Assembly: GCF_002632755.1 (NCBI RefSeq)
Contig: NZ_NJAK01000001.1
Location: 1,116,001-1,180,000, forward strand
Origin: Xenorhabdus ishibashii
GTDB lineage: Bacteria > Pseudomonadota > Gammaproteobacteria > Enterobacterales > Enterobacteriaceae
Direction: 5' to 3'
DNA: 64,000 nt
A program made the translations under genes and the position numbers. This document shows, piece after piece, positions 23,503-31,935 of the stretch. Numbering within the stretch: position 1 is the first letter of the stretch; the number at the start of each line of letters is the position of its first letter. The notes beneath the pieces were generated by a model. That model was not told where the DNA came from and searched no databases. It saw only the letters and a list, made by a program, of their open reading frames with translations.

Positions 23503-23829
23503 TCAAGCATCCTGCGTAAACAGCTTGTCTAATGCCCGTAAGTGTTCAAGTAAAGGCAAAAAACGCTCTACTTCTTCTTTATAAGCTTCTTCAAAATACG
23601 GAGCGATGGCAAATGCGGTTGGCAAACAAGCTTGTTGTTCTATCAAGGCGCGCATCCTTGGGATTAATACCCACTGGAGCCACTCTTCTGCTGACATTGT
23701 ATCAATGGAAAAAGGTTTGGTACTTTCAAAGGCTTCTGGTTTAGGCGGGTAATTTTGCCATACACCTACCGTTTTCATGGTAGCTTCAATTAATTGCAAT
23801 TTACGTAGAACTTGTTTCTCGATACTCAT
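23503..23829 (-). CDS. yqcC: YqcC family protein (DUF446)
   Basis: 108 residues from the ATG at 23827-23829 (MSIEKQVLRKLQLIEATM); E. coli YqcC has 109. An upstream extension of 13 codons is open but unlike the family. The conserved core is FSIDTMSAEEWLQWVLIPRM followed by AFAIAPYFEEAYKEE. The function is unknown; the steady linkage to truC suggests a role near tRNA modification, which is only inference. It lies just downstream of the CsrB-type RNA. Confidence 0.9.
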   Translation of the reverse strand: MSIEKQVLRKLQLIEATMKTVGVWQNYPPKPEAFESTKPFSIDTMSAEEWLQWVLIPRMRALIEQQACLPTAFAIAPYFEEAYKEEVERFLPLLEHLRALDKLFTQDA

Positions 23830-23989
23830 GATGTTTCGTCTGATACTTGTCTGTTGCTCAGGTAACAAAAATTGTCACCGTGTCATTGGGACGTAAGAGT
23901 ATCATTGATACGATTTCAGCGGAAAAGTTACGATAGGAAAAATTGCGACGATAGTTAACAGCAAATAGTTAACCGCAAATAGAAGTGAA

Positions 23990-24245
23990 GTAAGAGGAGA
24001 GATTTTCTCTCTCCTCTTGAGTGGCTGTCATAGCAATCCTGCTATTTGGGGTGCTTCCTGCTGATTTCCCTGACAAAATACATCCTTGTCAGTTATCCTT
24101 TATTCAATCATTATATTGATAGTTTTTAGCGTTCCTGCCTGTACCTAATCATCCCTTGCACCATCTTCCCGATGGATTTATTCCCTGGTTATTGTTTTGT
24201 AGTAGTTCCTTGCGGAACAGTGAAAGGATCTACGATCTAGCCTGT
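23990..24245 (-). ncRNA. csrB: CsrB-type regulatory RNA that sequesters CsrA
   Basis: On the minus strand this stretch has eleven GGA motifs in about 250 bases, several shown in hairpin loops: CCATC-GGGAA-GATGG (24161-24175), CTGACA-loop with AGGAT-TGTCAG (24070-24092) and ATAGCA-GGAT-TGCTAT (24030-24045). Others read CAGGGAA, AAGGGAUG, GCAGGAACG and CAGGAAGC. Repeated GGA loops are the binding sites for the CsrA dimer. E. coli csrB sits at exactly this place, between syd and yqcC, in this orientation. The 3' end is set by an 11-bp hairpin at 23992-24018 (AAGAGGAGAGA stem), which lacks a strong U-run. The 5' end is approximate. Low primary similarity to E. coli is normal for this class. Confidence 0.85.
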
Positions 24246-24368
24246 TGAAACAAGTAACTGAATAAGCATCGTAGAGAGATATGAAAAAATCACACTAAGG
24301 TAACTTCACTCATGTTATTGATATAAAATAAAAATAATCTCAATGAATAATATTCACACTATGATTAA

Positions 24369-24406
24369 AAGAGATATCTCACATAAAATGTGAGATATCT
24401 CTTACA
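24369..24406. promoter_or_regulatory. Long palindrome: GacA/UvrY-like box and probable syd terminator
   Basis: AAGAGATATCTCACAT and its exact reverse complement flank a 3-base spacer (24369-24403), a 16-bp perfect stem. Its right half contains TGTGAG-ATATCT-CTTACA (24389-24406), one mismatch from the known GacA/UvrY box TGTAAG-N6-CTTACA that drives csrB-type RNAs. It is about 150 bases upstream of the inferred CsrB start, as expected for that activator. On the minus strand the hairpin is followed by TTTTAATC, so the same sequence could end syd transcription. Dual use is my inference. Confidence 0.7.
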
Positions 24407-24429
24407 AAAAAGCCTATCAATATCTGCAA

Positions 24430-24996
24430 TCAATCACATACAACAGGATTGATAACCGAAAGGAAACTGGCCAAATCTGCGGATAAAGTTTTCCTTTCAT
24501 GACTACCAAACTGTTCTAAAATCACTTGTCCTGTCAAATTACATATAGAGATCAATCCCATAGCGGAATCAGTTGTCCCAATAAAAACGGTAGGAGAGAG
24601 TTTTAATCGTTTTTGTGTAACCAGATGGCCAATCAGGTTTTCCTGCAAGCGAATAAAATCATCTTCACTCCATACCTGAATCAGGCTGAAATTTTGCCCT
24701 TCAAAACTGGCAGCCATATCACCGGCAAACTGCATCACATAGTAATCATGGATGGAGTCCTGCAAACGGATCTCCAGTGCTGTTTCTACCTTGCTCAGTT
24801 TTTCCGACTTAAGCTTTTCTTGGGCAGAAAACAACCGCGGAAGCCAATGCACCACATCATCTCCCGTCCGCTCGATGCAGGGCGAAGGTATGCCATACAA
24901 CTCACTGCTGGCTGGTGGAAACCCTGTTTTCTCTTGCCATAATTCAACATAACGTCGGGTAAAGTCAGAGAGTGCCTCTGTTACATTAAAAGTCAT
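24430..24996 (-). CDS. syd: SecY-interacting protein Syd
   Basis: 188 residues (E. coli 181). Syd binds SecY at the cytoplasmic face of the inner membrane and is proposed to check the integrity of the translocon. The sequence matches the family through VTEALSDFTRRYVELWQEK, YGIPSPCIERTGDDVVHWLP and the C-terminal LISICNLTGQVILEQFGS. There is no signal or membrane span. It normally neighbours queF; here a 1.7-kb foreign gene separates them. It reads toward the CsrB gene. Confidence 0.95.
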   Translation of the reverse strand: MTFNVTEALSDFTRRYVELWQEKTGFPPASSELYGIPSPCIERTGDDVVHWLPRLFSAQEKLKSEKLSKVETALEIRLQDSIHDYYVMQFAGDMAASFEGQNFSLIQVWSEDDFIRLQENLIGHLVTQKRLKLSPTVFIGTTDSAMGLISICNLTGQVILEQFGSHERKTLSADLASFLSVINPVVCD

Positions 24997-25306
24997 ATGA
25001 TTATATCATCCACATTTTCAGGCTTTATAAGGATGATGTTACCATCTATTTCAATAAATTATAAAATTTATCATGGCTTTTTATTTTATATCCTATAGAT
25101 TTCGTATTAAAAAATGCAGGTTATAACGTTATCAAATAAATAACAGATATATTTTTACATCTACCATTTATCAATTTATAGTATTAATCTAACATTCAAA
25201 TTATGTTTTTCATTTCATTTCCATAAAATAATTCTTAACAAATAAATATACCATTGAATTTATATTAAAAATCCTCCCTGCAAATTAAAAACTGAGGAAA
25301 TAGAAC
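24997..25306. other. AT-rich intergenic region without a gene
   Basis: This 310-base divergent gap between syd and the cholesterol-oxidase-like gene is very AT-rich, with long A and T runs. It should hold promoters for both genes. A good ribosome site, CTGAGGAAATAGAAC, ends it before the plus-strand ATG. I see no ORF, RNA or clear operator. Confidence 0.6.
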
Positions 25307-26998
25307 ATGTCATCAACCGATCCACTGAAAAAAGAAGAGATTTCTTTACAAAAAGAGGTCATTAACGAAATAGAATATGACCTACCTCATTTTCCCCAAG
25401 AAGTAATCTGGAAAATGATTAACTTTAAAAATTGGTCAGGAGAAATTCACGCCAATAATATACCATGCTGTATACCAAAAACCATTGAAGAGGTTATTTC
25501 TGTTGTCAATTGGGCATGGAAAGAGAATTATAAATTAAGACCCATCGGGCAATCACATAATTGGTCACCACTGATATTGAAATCAGGGCAAAATTTCAAA
25601 AATCGTATTATGTTGATGGATCTTTCCTCTCATTTCACTCATGTTAATATCGAACATCGCTCTCAATTTTCTATAGTGACTGCACAAACTGGTGTATTGA
25701 TGGAAACATTAATGACCCGAATGGAAGAACAAGAGTTGGGCTTTACTGCCACCCCTGCTCCTGGTGATTTAACACTTGGCGCAGTTCTCGCAATAAACGG
25801 GCACGGAACAGCCATTAAAGCTGTTGACGAAACTCCACTGCCTGGGCATATATTTGGCTCCCTCAGTAATACGATATTATCCCTGTCCGCTGTTGTATGG
25901 GATAAAGAAACTCAGCAATATATTGTTAAACGTTTTGAACGAGATGAACCTGATTGTGCCCCTCTATTAACGCACGTTGGTTGCGCCTTGGTTTTAGAAG
26001 TACAATTTCAGGCAGGTAAAAATCAACACCTTCGCTGCCAAAGCTTCACCGATATCCCAGCAGATGAGTTATTTTCCCTGCCAGAAAATGCAAAAGAAAA
26101 GCGGACGTTGAGTTATTTTTTGGATAAGAGTGGTAGAACCGAAATAATTTTATTCCCTTTTACACAATCACCGTGGCTAAAAGTCTGGAATGTAGCACCA
26201 ACCAAACCAGCTTCCAGTACTGAAGTTAAAGCTCCCTATAACTACCCATTTTCCGATAAGATTCCCCCAATCCTATCGGATATCGCGGAGGATATTCTTA
26301 CTGCTTTCCCGCAGATAACGCCTCTTTTCTGTAAAAAACAATATCAACTGATAGGTGCCGCCTTACAAATCCATGGAAAAGATATCTGGGGTTGGAGTAA
26401 AAACTTGTTGTTATATGTAAAACCAACAACATTGCGTGTCACGGCAAATGGCTATGCAGTATTAACACAACGAACAAATATTCAGCTTGTACTGAATAAA
26501 TTTTATACCCAATGGAAGAAATTAATACAACACTATGCAAGCCAAGGGAAATATCCCATTAATGGCCCCCTTGAAGTCAGGGTAACTGGATTAGATGATC
26601 CTGCTGAAGTGATGCAGGCAGGAGCAACAGTTCCCAGCTTATCCGCTATTCGTCCCCATTTGGATCATCCAGAATGGGATGTCGCTGTTTGGCTTGATGT
26701 CTTAACCTTTCCAAGAACACACTACGCCACTGAATTTTGCCACCAATTTGAACAATGGCTATTCAACGAATTTGATGGGTCTTATGCCTCTGCCCGTGTT
26801 GAATGGAGTAAAGGTTGGGCTTATGGCCCTAACACCGCATGGGAGGATAAAGAAGTATTAACCAAAACCATCCCTGCATCATTTACGGATGGTTTGCCTG
26901 CTGATAATAACTGGGCTTCAACCATTTCAACATTACAGAAATATGATCCACATCATATATTTAGATCGCCATTATTGGATACCTTGTTTTCTAATTAA
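25307..26998 (+). CDS. FAD-linked oxidase, cholesterol oxidase type II-like
   Basis: 563 residues. The N-terminal half is a vanillyl-alcohol-oxidase type FAD domain (about residues 45-235): KLRPIGQSHNWSPL with His84 as the likely covalent FAD attachment site, TPAPGDLTLGAVLAINGHGT, and VGCALVLEVQF. The C-terminal half (about 240-560) resembles the cholesterol oxidase substrate-binding domain of the Brevibacterium type II enzyme, including PLEVRVTGLDDPAEV with an E-x-R pair, and DVAVWLDVLTFPRTHYATEF. The expected reaction is oxidation of a sterol 3-hydroxyl with reduction of oxygen to peroxide. No signal peptide is seen, unlike secreted actinobacterial enzymes. It interrupts the conserved syd-queF pair and is AT-rich, which suggests acquisition. 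The true substrate is unproven. Confidence 0.82.
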   Translation: MSSTDPLKKEEISLQKEVINEIEYDLPHFPQEVIWKMINFKNWSGEIHANNIPCCIPKTIEEVISVVNWAWKENYKLRPIGQSHNWSPLILKSGQNFKNRIMLMDLSSHFTHVNIEHRSQFSIVTAQTGVLMETLMTRMEEQELGFTATPAPGDLTLGAVLAINGHGTAIKAVDETPLPGHIFGSLSNTILSLSAVVWDKETQQYIVKRFERDEPDCAPLLTHVGCALVLEVQFQAGKNQHLRCQSFTDIPADELFSLPENAKEKRTLSYFLDKSGRTEIILFPFTQSPWLKVWNVAPTKPASSTEVKAPYNYPFSDKIPPILSDIAEDILTAFPQITPLFCKKQYQLIGAALQIHGKDIWGWSKNLLLYVKPTTLRVTANGYAVLTQRTNIQLVLNKFYTQWKKLIQHYASQGKYPINGPLEVRVTGLDDPAEVMQAGATVPSLSAIRPHLDHPEWDVAVWLDVLTFPRTHYATEFCHQFEQWLFNEFDGSYASARVEWSKGWAYGPNTAWEDKEVLTKTIPASFTDGLPADNNWASTISTLQKYDPHHIFRSPLLDTLFSN

Positions 26999-27025
26999 CT
27001 GCTTTCTAATTAGCAAGAACTTAAT

Positions 27026-27057
27026 AAATAGCAAATATAGAAATATATTTGCTATTT
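27026..27057 (+). terminator. Perfect 14-bp hairpin with GAAA loop after the oxidase gene
   Basis: AAATAGCAAATATA pairs perfectly with TATATTTGCTATTT around a GAAA tetraloop, 28 bases past the oxidase stop. It is AT-rich and lacks a U-run, so it may stabilise the mRNA end as well as mark termination. Confidence 0.55.
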
Positions 27058-27225
27058 AGGTTCAATAATATTGGTACTTACTTAGGCCATCATGTCAATA
27101 ATATAAACAACGACATTGGTTCAATATACCTAAGGGATAATGCACAATAAAAATACGAATCATCATGATTCCTTGATATAGTACAGATGATTTTAGTCAC
27201 CAAGACGCTCTTTGTCGTAAGGGCT

Positions 27226-27245
27226 ATCTCAATATGAGATTTTTT
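27226..27245 (+). promoter_or_regulatory. Terminator-like hairpin in the queF leader
   Basis: ATCTCA-ATA-TGAGAT followed at once by TTTTTA, 17 bases before the queF ATG. A flanking GGCTA/TAGC pairing could extend or compete with it. Such a hairpin with U-run inside a leader is typical of attenuation. No preQ1 riboswitch fold was recognised upstream. The rest of the 264-base gap is AT-rich promoter DNA. Confidence 0.45.
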
Positions 27246-27262
27246 AGCTTTAAGGAATCCTA

Positions 27263-28108
27263 ATGTCTTTATATCAAGATAATCACGCGCTCTCCCAACT
27301 CACATTGGGTAAATCAACTCCCTACCGCGATAACTATGATCCTACTTTATTACAAGCGGTTCCCCGCAGTATGAATCGCGAGCCACTTGGGCTGTTTCCT
27401 GATAATCTCCCTTTTCATGGTGCAGATATCTGGACAATGTACGAACTCTCCTGGCTCAACGCACGCGGCGTTCCCCAAGTTGCCATCGGTCATGTCAGCT
27501 TAGATGCAGCCAGTGAAAACCTTATCGAATCAAAAAGCTTTAAACTTTATCTAAATAGCTTTAACCAAACTCGCTTTGCTGATTGGGAAACGGTACAGAA
27601 AACTCTGCAACACGATTTATCTGCTTGTGCTAATGGTAACATTGAAGTTGTTCTGCATCCTCTTCACGATTTCAGCCAACAACCAATTGCCGAATTTGCC
27701 GGAAAATGCATCGATAATCAGGATATTGAAATAAGTGATTATCAATTCAATCGCGATTATCTTAACAACGCAGCAACTGGCCCTGTTGTTGAGGAAACCC
27801 TGGTTAGCCATTTGCTAAAATCAAACTGCCTGATCACCCACCAGCCCGATTGGGGATCAGTTATGATCCGCTATCAAGGATCAAAAATCGATCAGGAAAA
27901 ACTATTACGCTACTTAGTTTCTTTTCGGCATCACAATGAATTTCACGAACAATGTGTCGAGCGAATTTTCAATGACTTAATGACATTATGTGCACCTGAA
28001 AAACTCACTGTTTATGCACGCTATACTCGTCGGGGAGGATTGGATATCAATCCGTGGCGCAGTAACGAAGTGTTTATTCCAACAACAGGAAGGTTAGCCC
28101 GCCAATAA
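27263..28108 (+). CDS. queF: NADPH-dependent 7-cyano-7-deazaguanine reductase
   Basis: 281 residues (E. coli 282). QueF reduces the nitrile preQ0 to the amine preQ1 in queuosine synthesis. The unimodal two-domain form is present: the QueF motif [18 protein letters not shown] (about residues 88-105), and the catalytic Cys189 and Asp196 in [14 protein letters not shown]. The C-terminus ends in [16 protein letters not shown]. It is followed by a small hairpin TATACCC-AATA-GGGTATA (28146-28163) and then ppnN. Its usual neighbour syd is now 2.3 kb away. Confidence 0.97.
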   Translation: MSLYQDNHALSQLTLGKSTPYRDNYDPTLLQAVPRSMNREPLGLFPDNLPFHGADIWTMYELSWLNARGVPQVAIGHVSLDAASENLIESKSFKLYLNSFNQTRFADWETVQKTLQHDLSACANGNIEVVLHPLHDFSQQPIAEFAGKCIDNQDIEISDYQFNRDYLNNAATGPVVEETLVSHLLKSNCLITHQPDWGSVMIRYQGSKIDQEKLLRYLVSFRHHNEFHEQCVERIFNDLMTLCAPEKLTVYARYTRRGGLDINPWRSNEVFIPTTGRLARQ

Positions 28109-28206
28109 TCAAAATAGCTTAATTAGCAACCGCTAGCCAAACTGTTATACCCAATAGGGTATAGATCATTCCTGAGGAATCCCTACAAGGGGTAAAGGAG
28201 TCATTC

Positions 28207-29574
28207 TTGATTACACATGTCAATCCATTAGGATCAATGGATTTACTCTCTCAGCTTGAAGTAGATATGCTTAAGCGTACCGCAAGCAGTGATTTATACC
28301 GCCTTTTCCGTAACTGTTCACTGGCGGTTCTCAATTCAGGTAGTCAAATAGATAGCAGTAAGGAGTTACTATCAAAATATCAAAATTTTGATATCAACGT
28401 ACTGCGCAGAGAGCGTGGCGTAAAGCTGAAACTCATTAATCCCCCCGAAGAAGCCTTTGTTGATGGTAAAATTATCCGCTCTCTGCAAGCCAATCTTTTT
28501 GCAGTACTGCGCGATATTTTGTTTGTCCACGGACAAATTACCGATGCACAGAAGGCACATAATCTGGATATGGGAAATGGTATGCACATTACCAATACCA
28601 TTTTCTCTATCCTACGCAACGCCAAAGCACTGCGTATCTCAGAAGAGCCTAATATGATTGTTTGTTGGGGCGGCCATTCCATCAATGAGAAAGAATATTT
28701 GTATGCCCGCAAGGTAGGCAGTGAGCTTGGATTACGTGAACTGAATATCTGTACGGGTTGTGGTCCTGGTGCAATGGAAGCCCCGATGAAAGGCGCCGCA
28801 GTGGGGCATGCCCAGCAAAATTACAAAAAAAGTCGTTTTATCGGCATCACAGAACCTTCAATTATTGCGGCAGAACCGCCTAATCCGCTGGTGAATGAGC
28901 TAATCATCATGCCTGATATTGAAAAACGTCTGGAAGCTTTTGTTCGTATCGCCCATGGTATCATTATCTTCCCTGGTGGAGTGGGAACGGCAGAAGAATT
29001 GCTGTATTTGTTGTCTATCCTGATGCATCCTGAAAACAAAAATCAGGTTCTGCCATTGGTCTTGACTGGCCCCAAAGAGAGCGCCAATTACTTTCAGGTG
29101 CTGGATGAATTTATCGTTAATACTCTGGGGGAGCGGGCGCGCAATCACTATCACATCATTGTGGATGCTCCCGCAGAGGTCGCACGCATAATGAAAAAAG
29201 CCATGCCGAAGGTTAAAGAAAAGCGCCGCGCAACCGGAGATGCCTATAGCTTCAACTGGTCGCTGAAAATCAGCTCTGACCTACAATCTCCATTCACGCC
29301 AAACCATGAAAACATGGCTGACTTGAATTTATATCCAAACCAGCCACCTGAAAAACTTGCCTCTGCACTGCGACGCGCATTTTCTGGTATTGTGGCAGGC
29401 AATGTTAAAGAAGTGGGTATTCACGCCATAGAACAACATGGCTCATTCAAGATCCACGGCGATGCAGATATCATGCATCGCATGGATAACCTCCTGCAAA
29501 ATTTTGTCGAGCAAGATCGCATGAAACTCCCTGGAGGCGCTGCTTATGAACCATGTTATGAGATAATCAAATAA
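28207..29574 (+). CDS. ppnN: Pyrimidine/purine nucleotide 5'-monophosphate nucleosidase
   Basis: 455 residues (E. coli PpnN, formerly YgdH, 454). It starts at a TTG codon at 28207, supported by the ribosome site AAAGGAG six bases upstream and by whole-length match from [20 protein letters not shown]. The enzyme cleaves nucleoside monophosphates to base and ribose 5-phosphate and is activated by (p)ppGpp in E. coli. The LOG-type motif [15 protein letters not shown] is present along with [18 protein letters not shown]. It sits between queF and xni as in E. coli. Confidence 0.95.
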   Translation: MITHVNPLGSMDLLSQLEVDMLKRTASSDLYRLFRNCSLAVLNSGSQIDSSKELLSKYQNFDINVLRRERGVKLKLINPPEEAFVDGKIIRSLQANLFAVLRDILFVHGQITDAQKAHNLDMGNGMHITNTIFSILRNAKALRISEEPNMIVCWGGHSINEKEYLYARKVGSELGLRELNICTGCGPGAMEAPMKGAAVGHAQQNYKKSRFIGITEPSIIAAEPPNPLVNELIIMPDIEKRLEAFVRIAHGIIIFPGGVGTAEELLYLLSILMHPENKNQVLPLVLTGPKESANYFQVLDEFIVNTLGERARNHYHIIVDAPAEVARIMKKAMPKVKEKRRATGDAYSFNWSLKISSDLQSPFTPNHENMADLNLYPNQPPEKLASALRRAFSGIVAGNVKEVGIHAIEQHGSFKIHGDADIMHRMDNLLQNFVEQDRMKLPGGAAYEPCYEIIK

Positions 29575-29646
29575 ATCGCGGATACCTTTTCTCAATTTAA
29601 TGAGGCTGGTGCCAGGGAATAGCGCCAAGGATGGAATATAACGACC

Positions 29647-30402
29647 ATGATACACCTTTTGATTGTAGACGCTTTAAACCTGATTCGACGCATCCATGCA
29701 GTACAGGGAAGCCCTTGTATTCTGGCCTGTGAACATGCGTTAAAACAGTTAATCACCCACGCATCACCAACCCACGCTGTTGCGGTATTCGATGAGGATG
29801 GACGCAGCCATAGCTGGCGCCACCATCTTTTCCCTGATTACAAAGCAGGTCGCTCTGCCATGCCGGACAACTTACAACAAGAATTGCCCCTAATTAAACA
29901 GGCATTTAATGCATTGGGAGTCGCTTGCTGGCACGCACAAGGGCATGAAGCGGATGATTTAGCCGCAACACTGGCAGTAAAAGTCGCCCACAACGGGCAT
30001 CATGTCACCATCGTTTCGACCGATAAGGGCTATTGCCAGCTCCTTTCTCCTAATATTCAAATTCGTGATTACTTCCAAAAACGCTGGCTGGATCTGCCTT
30101 TTGTTCAGCAAGAGTTTGGCGTTGAACCTAGCCAACTTCCCGACTATTGGGGGCTTGCAGGTATTAGCAGCAGTAAAATTCCCGGCATTCAGGGCATTGG
30201 CGCAAAAACTGCCGCCACCTTGCTGCAACAAGCGGGTTCACTGGATAATTTATTCCAAAATCTGGACGCCCAGCCAGATAAATGGCGAAAAAAATTGGAG
30301 TCTCACCAAGAAATAGCTTACATCAGCCGTAAAATTGCTTCGTTAAGAACTGATTTGTCTCTAGAGGGTAATTTGCAGCAATTGCGGCTTATTAACCGAT
30401 AA
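29647..30402 (+). CDS. xni: Flap endonuclease Xni (exonuclease IX)
   Basis: 251 residues, as in E. coli. It is a structure-specific 5' flap nuclease related to the 5' exonuclease domain of DNA polymerase [16 protein letters not shown] holds the first metal Asp; [10 protein letters not shown] and [10 protein letters not shown] hold further acidic ligands; the helix-hairpin-helix shows as [17 protein letters not shown]. As in other Xni proteins the second metal site appears reduced compared with FEN enzymes. It is convergent with the prt operon. Confidence 0.94.
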   Translation: MIHLLIVDALNLIRRIHAVQGSPCILACEHALKQLITHASPTHAVAVFDEDGRSHSWRHHLFPDYKAGRSAMPDNLQQELPLIKQAFNALGVACWHAQGHEADDLAATLAVKVAHNGHHVTIVSTDKGYCQLLSPNIQIRDYFQKRWLDLPFVQQEFGVEPSQLPDYWGLAGISSSKIPGIQGIGAKTAATLLQQAGSLDNLFQNLDAQPDKWRKKLESHQEIAYISRKIASLRTDLSLEGNLQQLRLINR

Positions 30403-30431
30403 ACCATAGCGCGTTCTATCGGTGTACGTGC

Positions 30432-30485
30432 GTGATACCCGTTTCTGTTATGCGGAGCTTAAGGATAAAGAAAATGGGGTATCAC
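30432..30485. terminator. Inverted repeat between convergent xni and prtD
   Basis: GTGATACCC and GGGTATCAC, 9 bp perfect, enclose 36 bases between two convergent genes. The downstream tail ACTTTAATC is modest. It probably stops transcription on one or both strands. Confidence 0.45.
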
Positions 30486-30514
30486 ACTTTAATCATTTCA
30501 ACGGCTCAATCATC

Positions 30515-31930
30515 TCAACCAAAATAATCAGCAACTAACTTAATATGTTTTCCCTGTAGTTGACCGGATTCATCTAATAACCCAATCCACGCTTTCATAT
30601 AGTCATATTTTGCCTGAGAAAGCTCACGGCGAGCGGTATAAAGCTGTTGCTCGGCATTCAATATATCGACATTCACTCTCTGCCCCAAAGCGACACTTTT
30701 TTGCGTCGCTTTCACTTGTAATGCCGCCGCTTCTACCGCCGTTTCATAAGCTCGTATCCGCTTTTCACCATTCACGCAAGCGTTATAATGGCGCCGCAGT
30801 GCATTGAGACTTTCCCCCGTCTGCGCATCCATTTCGAATTTAGTCTTACCATAGTTTGCGGCTGATTGGCGCACTGCCGCCACAGTCCCTCCGCCATTAA
30901 AGAGATTCATGGACAGCCGCAATCCAATGGAATCCGTCCGGTATTTTTGGTCGATGCTGTTGTCGCTACTGGATTTATTTTCGCTATGGGAAGCATATAG
31001 TTCCAGTTTCGGCAGGTATCCCGCCTGAGAGCGCTTAATATCGTGATACGCCACGTCAACTCTCTGGCGGGCAACGGCCAGTTGTGGATTCTGACGTAAT
31101 GCCAGTTGTTCCCAGTCGGTGTAGTGTACTAAATCCAGTTTGATGGTTTTGAATCGCGGCGAGTCAGATAAGCGATTAACAGGCAAATCGGCGGGTAATT
31201 CTGCGCCAACCAATAACTGCAAGTCACGAATGGCGGCATCTAATTCATCTTGTACCGTTAACTCATCAGCCAATATCTGGCTGTAACGCGCCTGAGTTTC
31301 TGCTACATCGGTACGGGTGCCTTCACCGGAAGAAAATAATTTCTGGTTATGTTCCAGTTGTTCCTCATAGGCTGCCCGCTGTTGGGCAACCTGTGCCAAC
31401 CGATCCTGAGCATAAGCGACGGCCACATAACTGTTCACCACTCTGACTGCCAATTGCTGGCTATCCGCCCGAAAACGGCTATCACTCATCAAAGCATAAG
31501 CCTGACGGGTGCGATAACGCGCCCATGCCTCGAAATCGATCACGGGTTGGGTCAAAATAATCGCACCACTGTAGCTGTCATACTGTCGATCACGGCTTTC
31601 CTTGACGATCCTTCCCCGCTGATCTAGAGATTGTGCGTCCATTTTTTGCCAGTTTTTAGGTGCATTCTGGTAGCTAAGCGATAACTTGGGTAACAGTTCC
31701 GCCAGCCCAAGGTTGTTTTCTTCTTGCCCCGCTTCCTGCTCCTTGATAGCAGCCTGAAACGTCGGATCGTGCTGCAATGCCAGTGCATAAGCCTCCGTTA
31801 AGGAAAGCGCACTGGCAAAACGGGGAAATATCAATATCGACATCAGTAATACTGATGCTGGCAACAAGGTTCGGGAAAATAGGGGAGAGAATAAAGTCCG
31901 TCTATTGGCAAAACTGTGATATATCAACAT
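30515..31930 (-). CDS. prtD: Type I secretion outer membrane protein, TolC family
   Basis: 471 residues. A long signal peptide ends near FPRFASA, followed by LSLTEAYALALQHDPTFQAA, the typical first helix of TolC-type outer-membrane efflux proteins. The two internal repeats of helices and beta strands are recognisable (NQKLFSSGEGTRTDVAETQA and KSVALGQRVNVDILNAEQQL). It forms the outer-membrane channel of the protease exporter, equivalent to PrtF of Dickeya or LipD of Serratia; I use the Photorhabdus naming prtB-C-D. The ribosome site TTGAGGAGTAATAGGG precedes ATG. It is the last gene of the prt locus. Confidence 0.92.
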   Translation of the reverse strand: MLIYHSFANRRTLFSPLFSRTLLPASVLLMSILIFPRFASALSLTEAYALALQHDPTFQAAIKEQEAGQEENNLGLAELLPKLSLSYQNAPKNWQKMDAQSLDQRGRIVKESRDRQYDSYSGAIILTQPVIDFEAWARYRTRQAYALMSDSRFRADSQQLAVRVVNSYVAVAYAQDRLAQVAQQRAAYEEQLEHNQKLFSSGEGTRTDVAETQARYSQILADELTVQDELDAAIRDLQLLVGAELPADLPVNRLSDSPRFKTIKLDLVHYTDWEQLALRQNPQLAVARQRVDVAYHDIKRSQAGYLPKLELYASHSENKSSSDNSIDQKYRTDSIGLRLSMNLFNGGGTVAAVRQSAANYGKTKFEMDAQTGESLNALRRHYNACVNGEKRIRAYETAVEAAALQVKATQKSVALGQRVNVDILNAEQQLYTARRELSQAKYDYMKAWIGLLDESGQLQGKHIKLVADYFG

Positions 31931-31935
31931 CCCTA

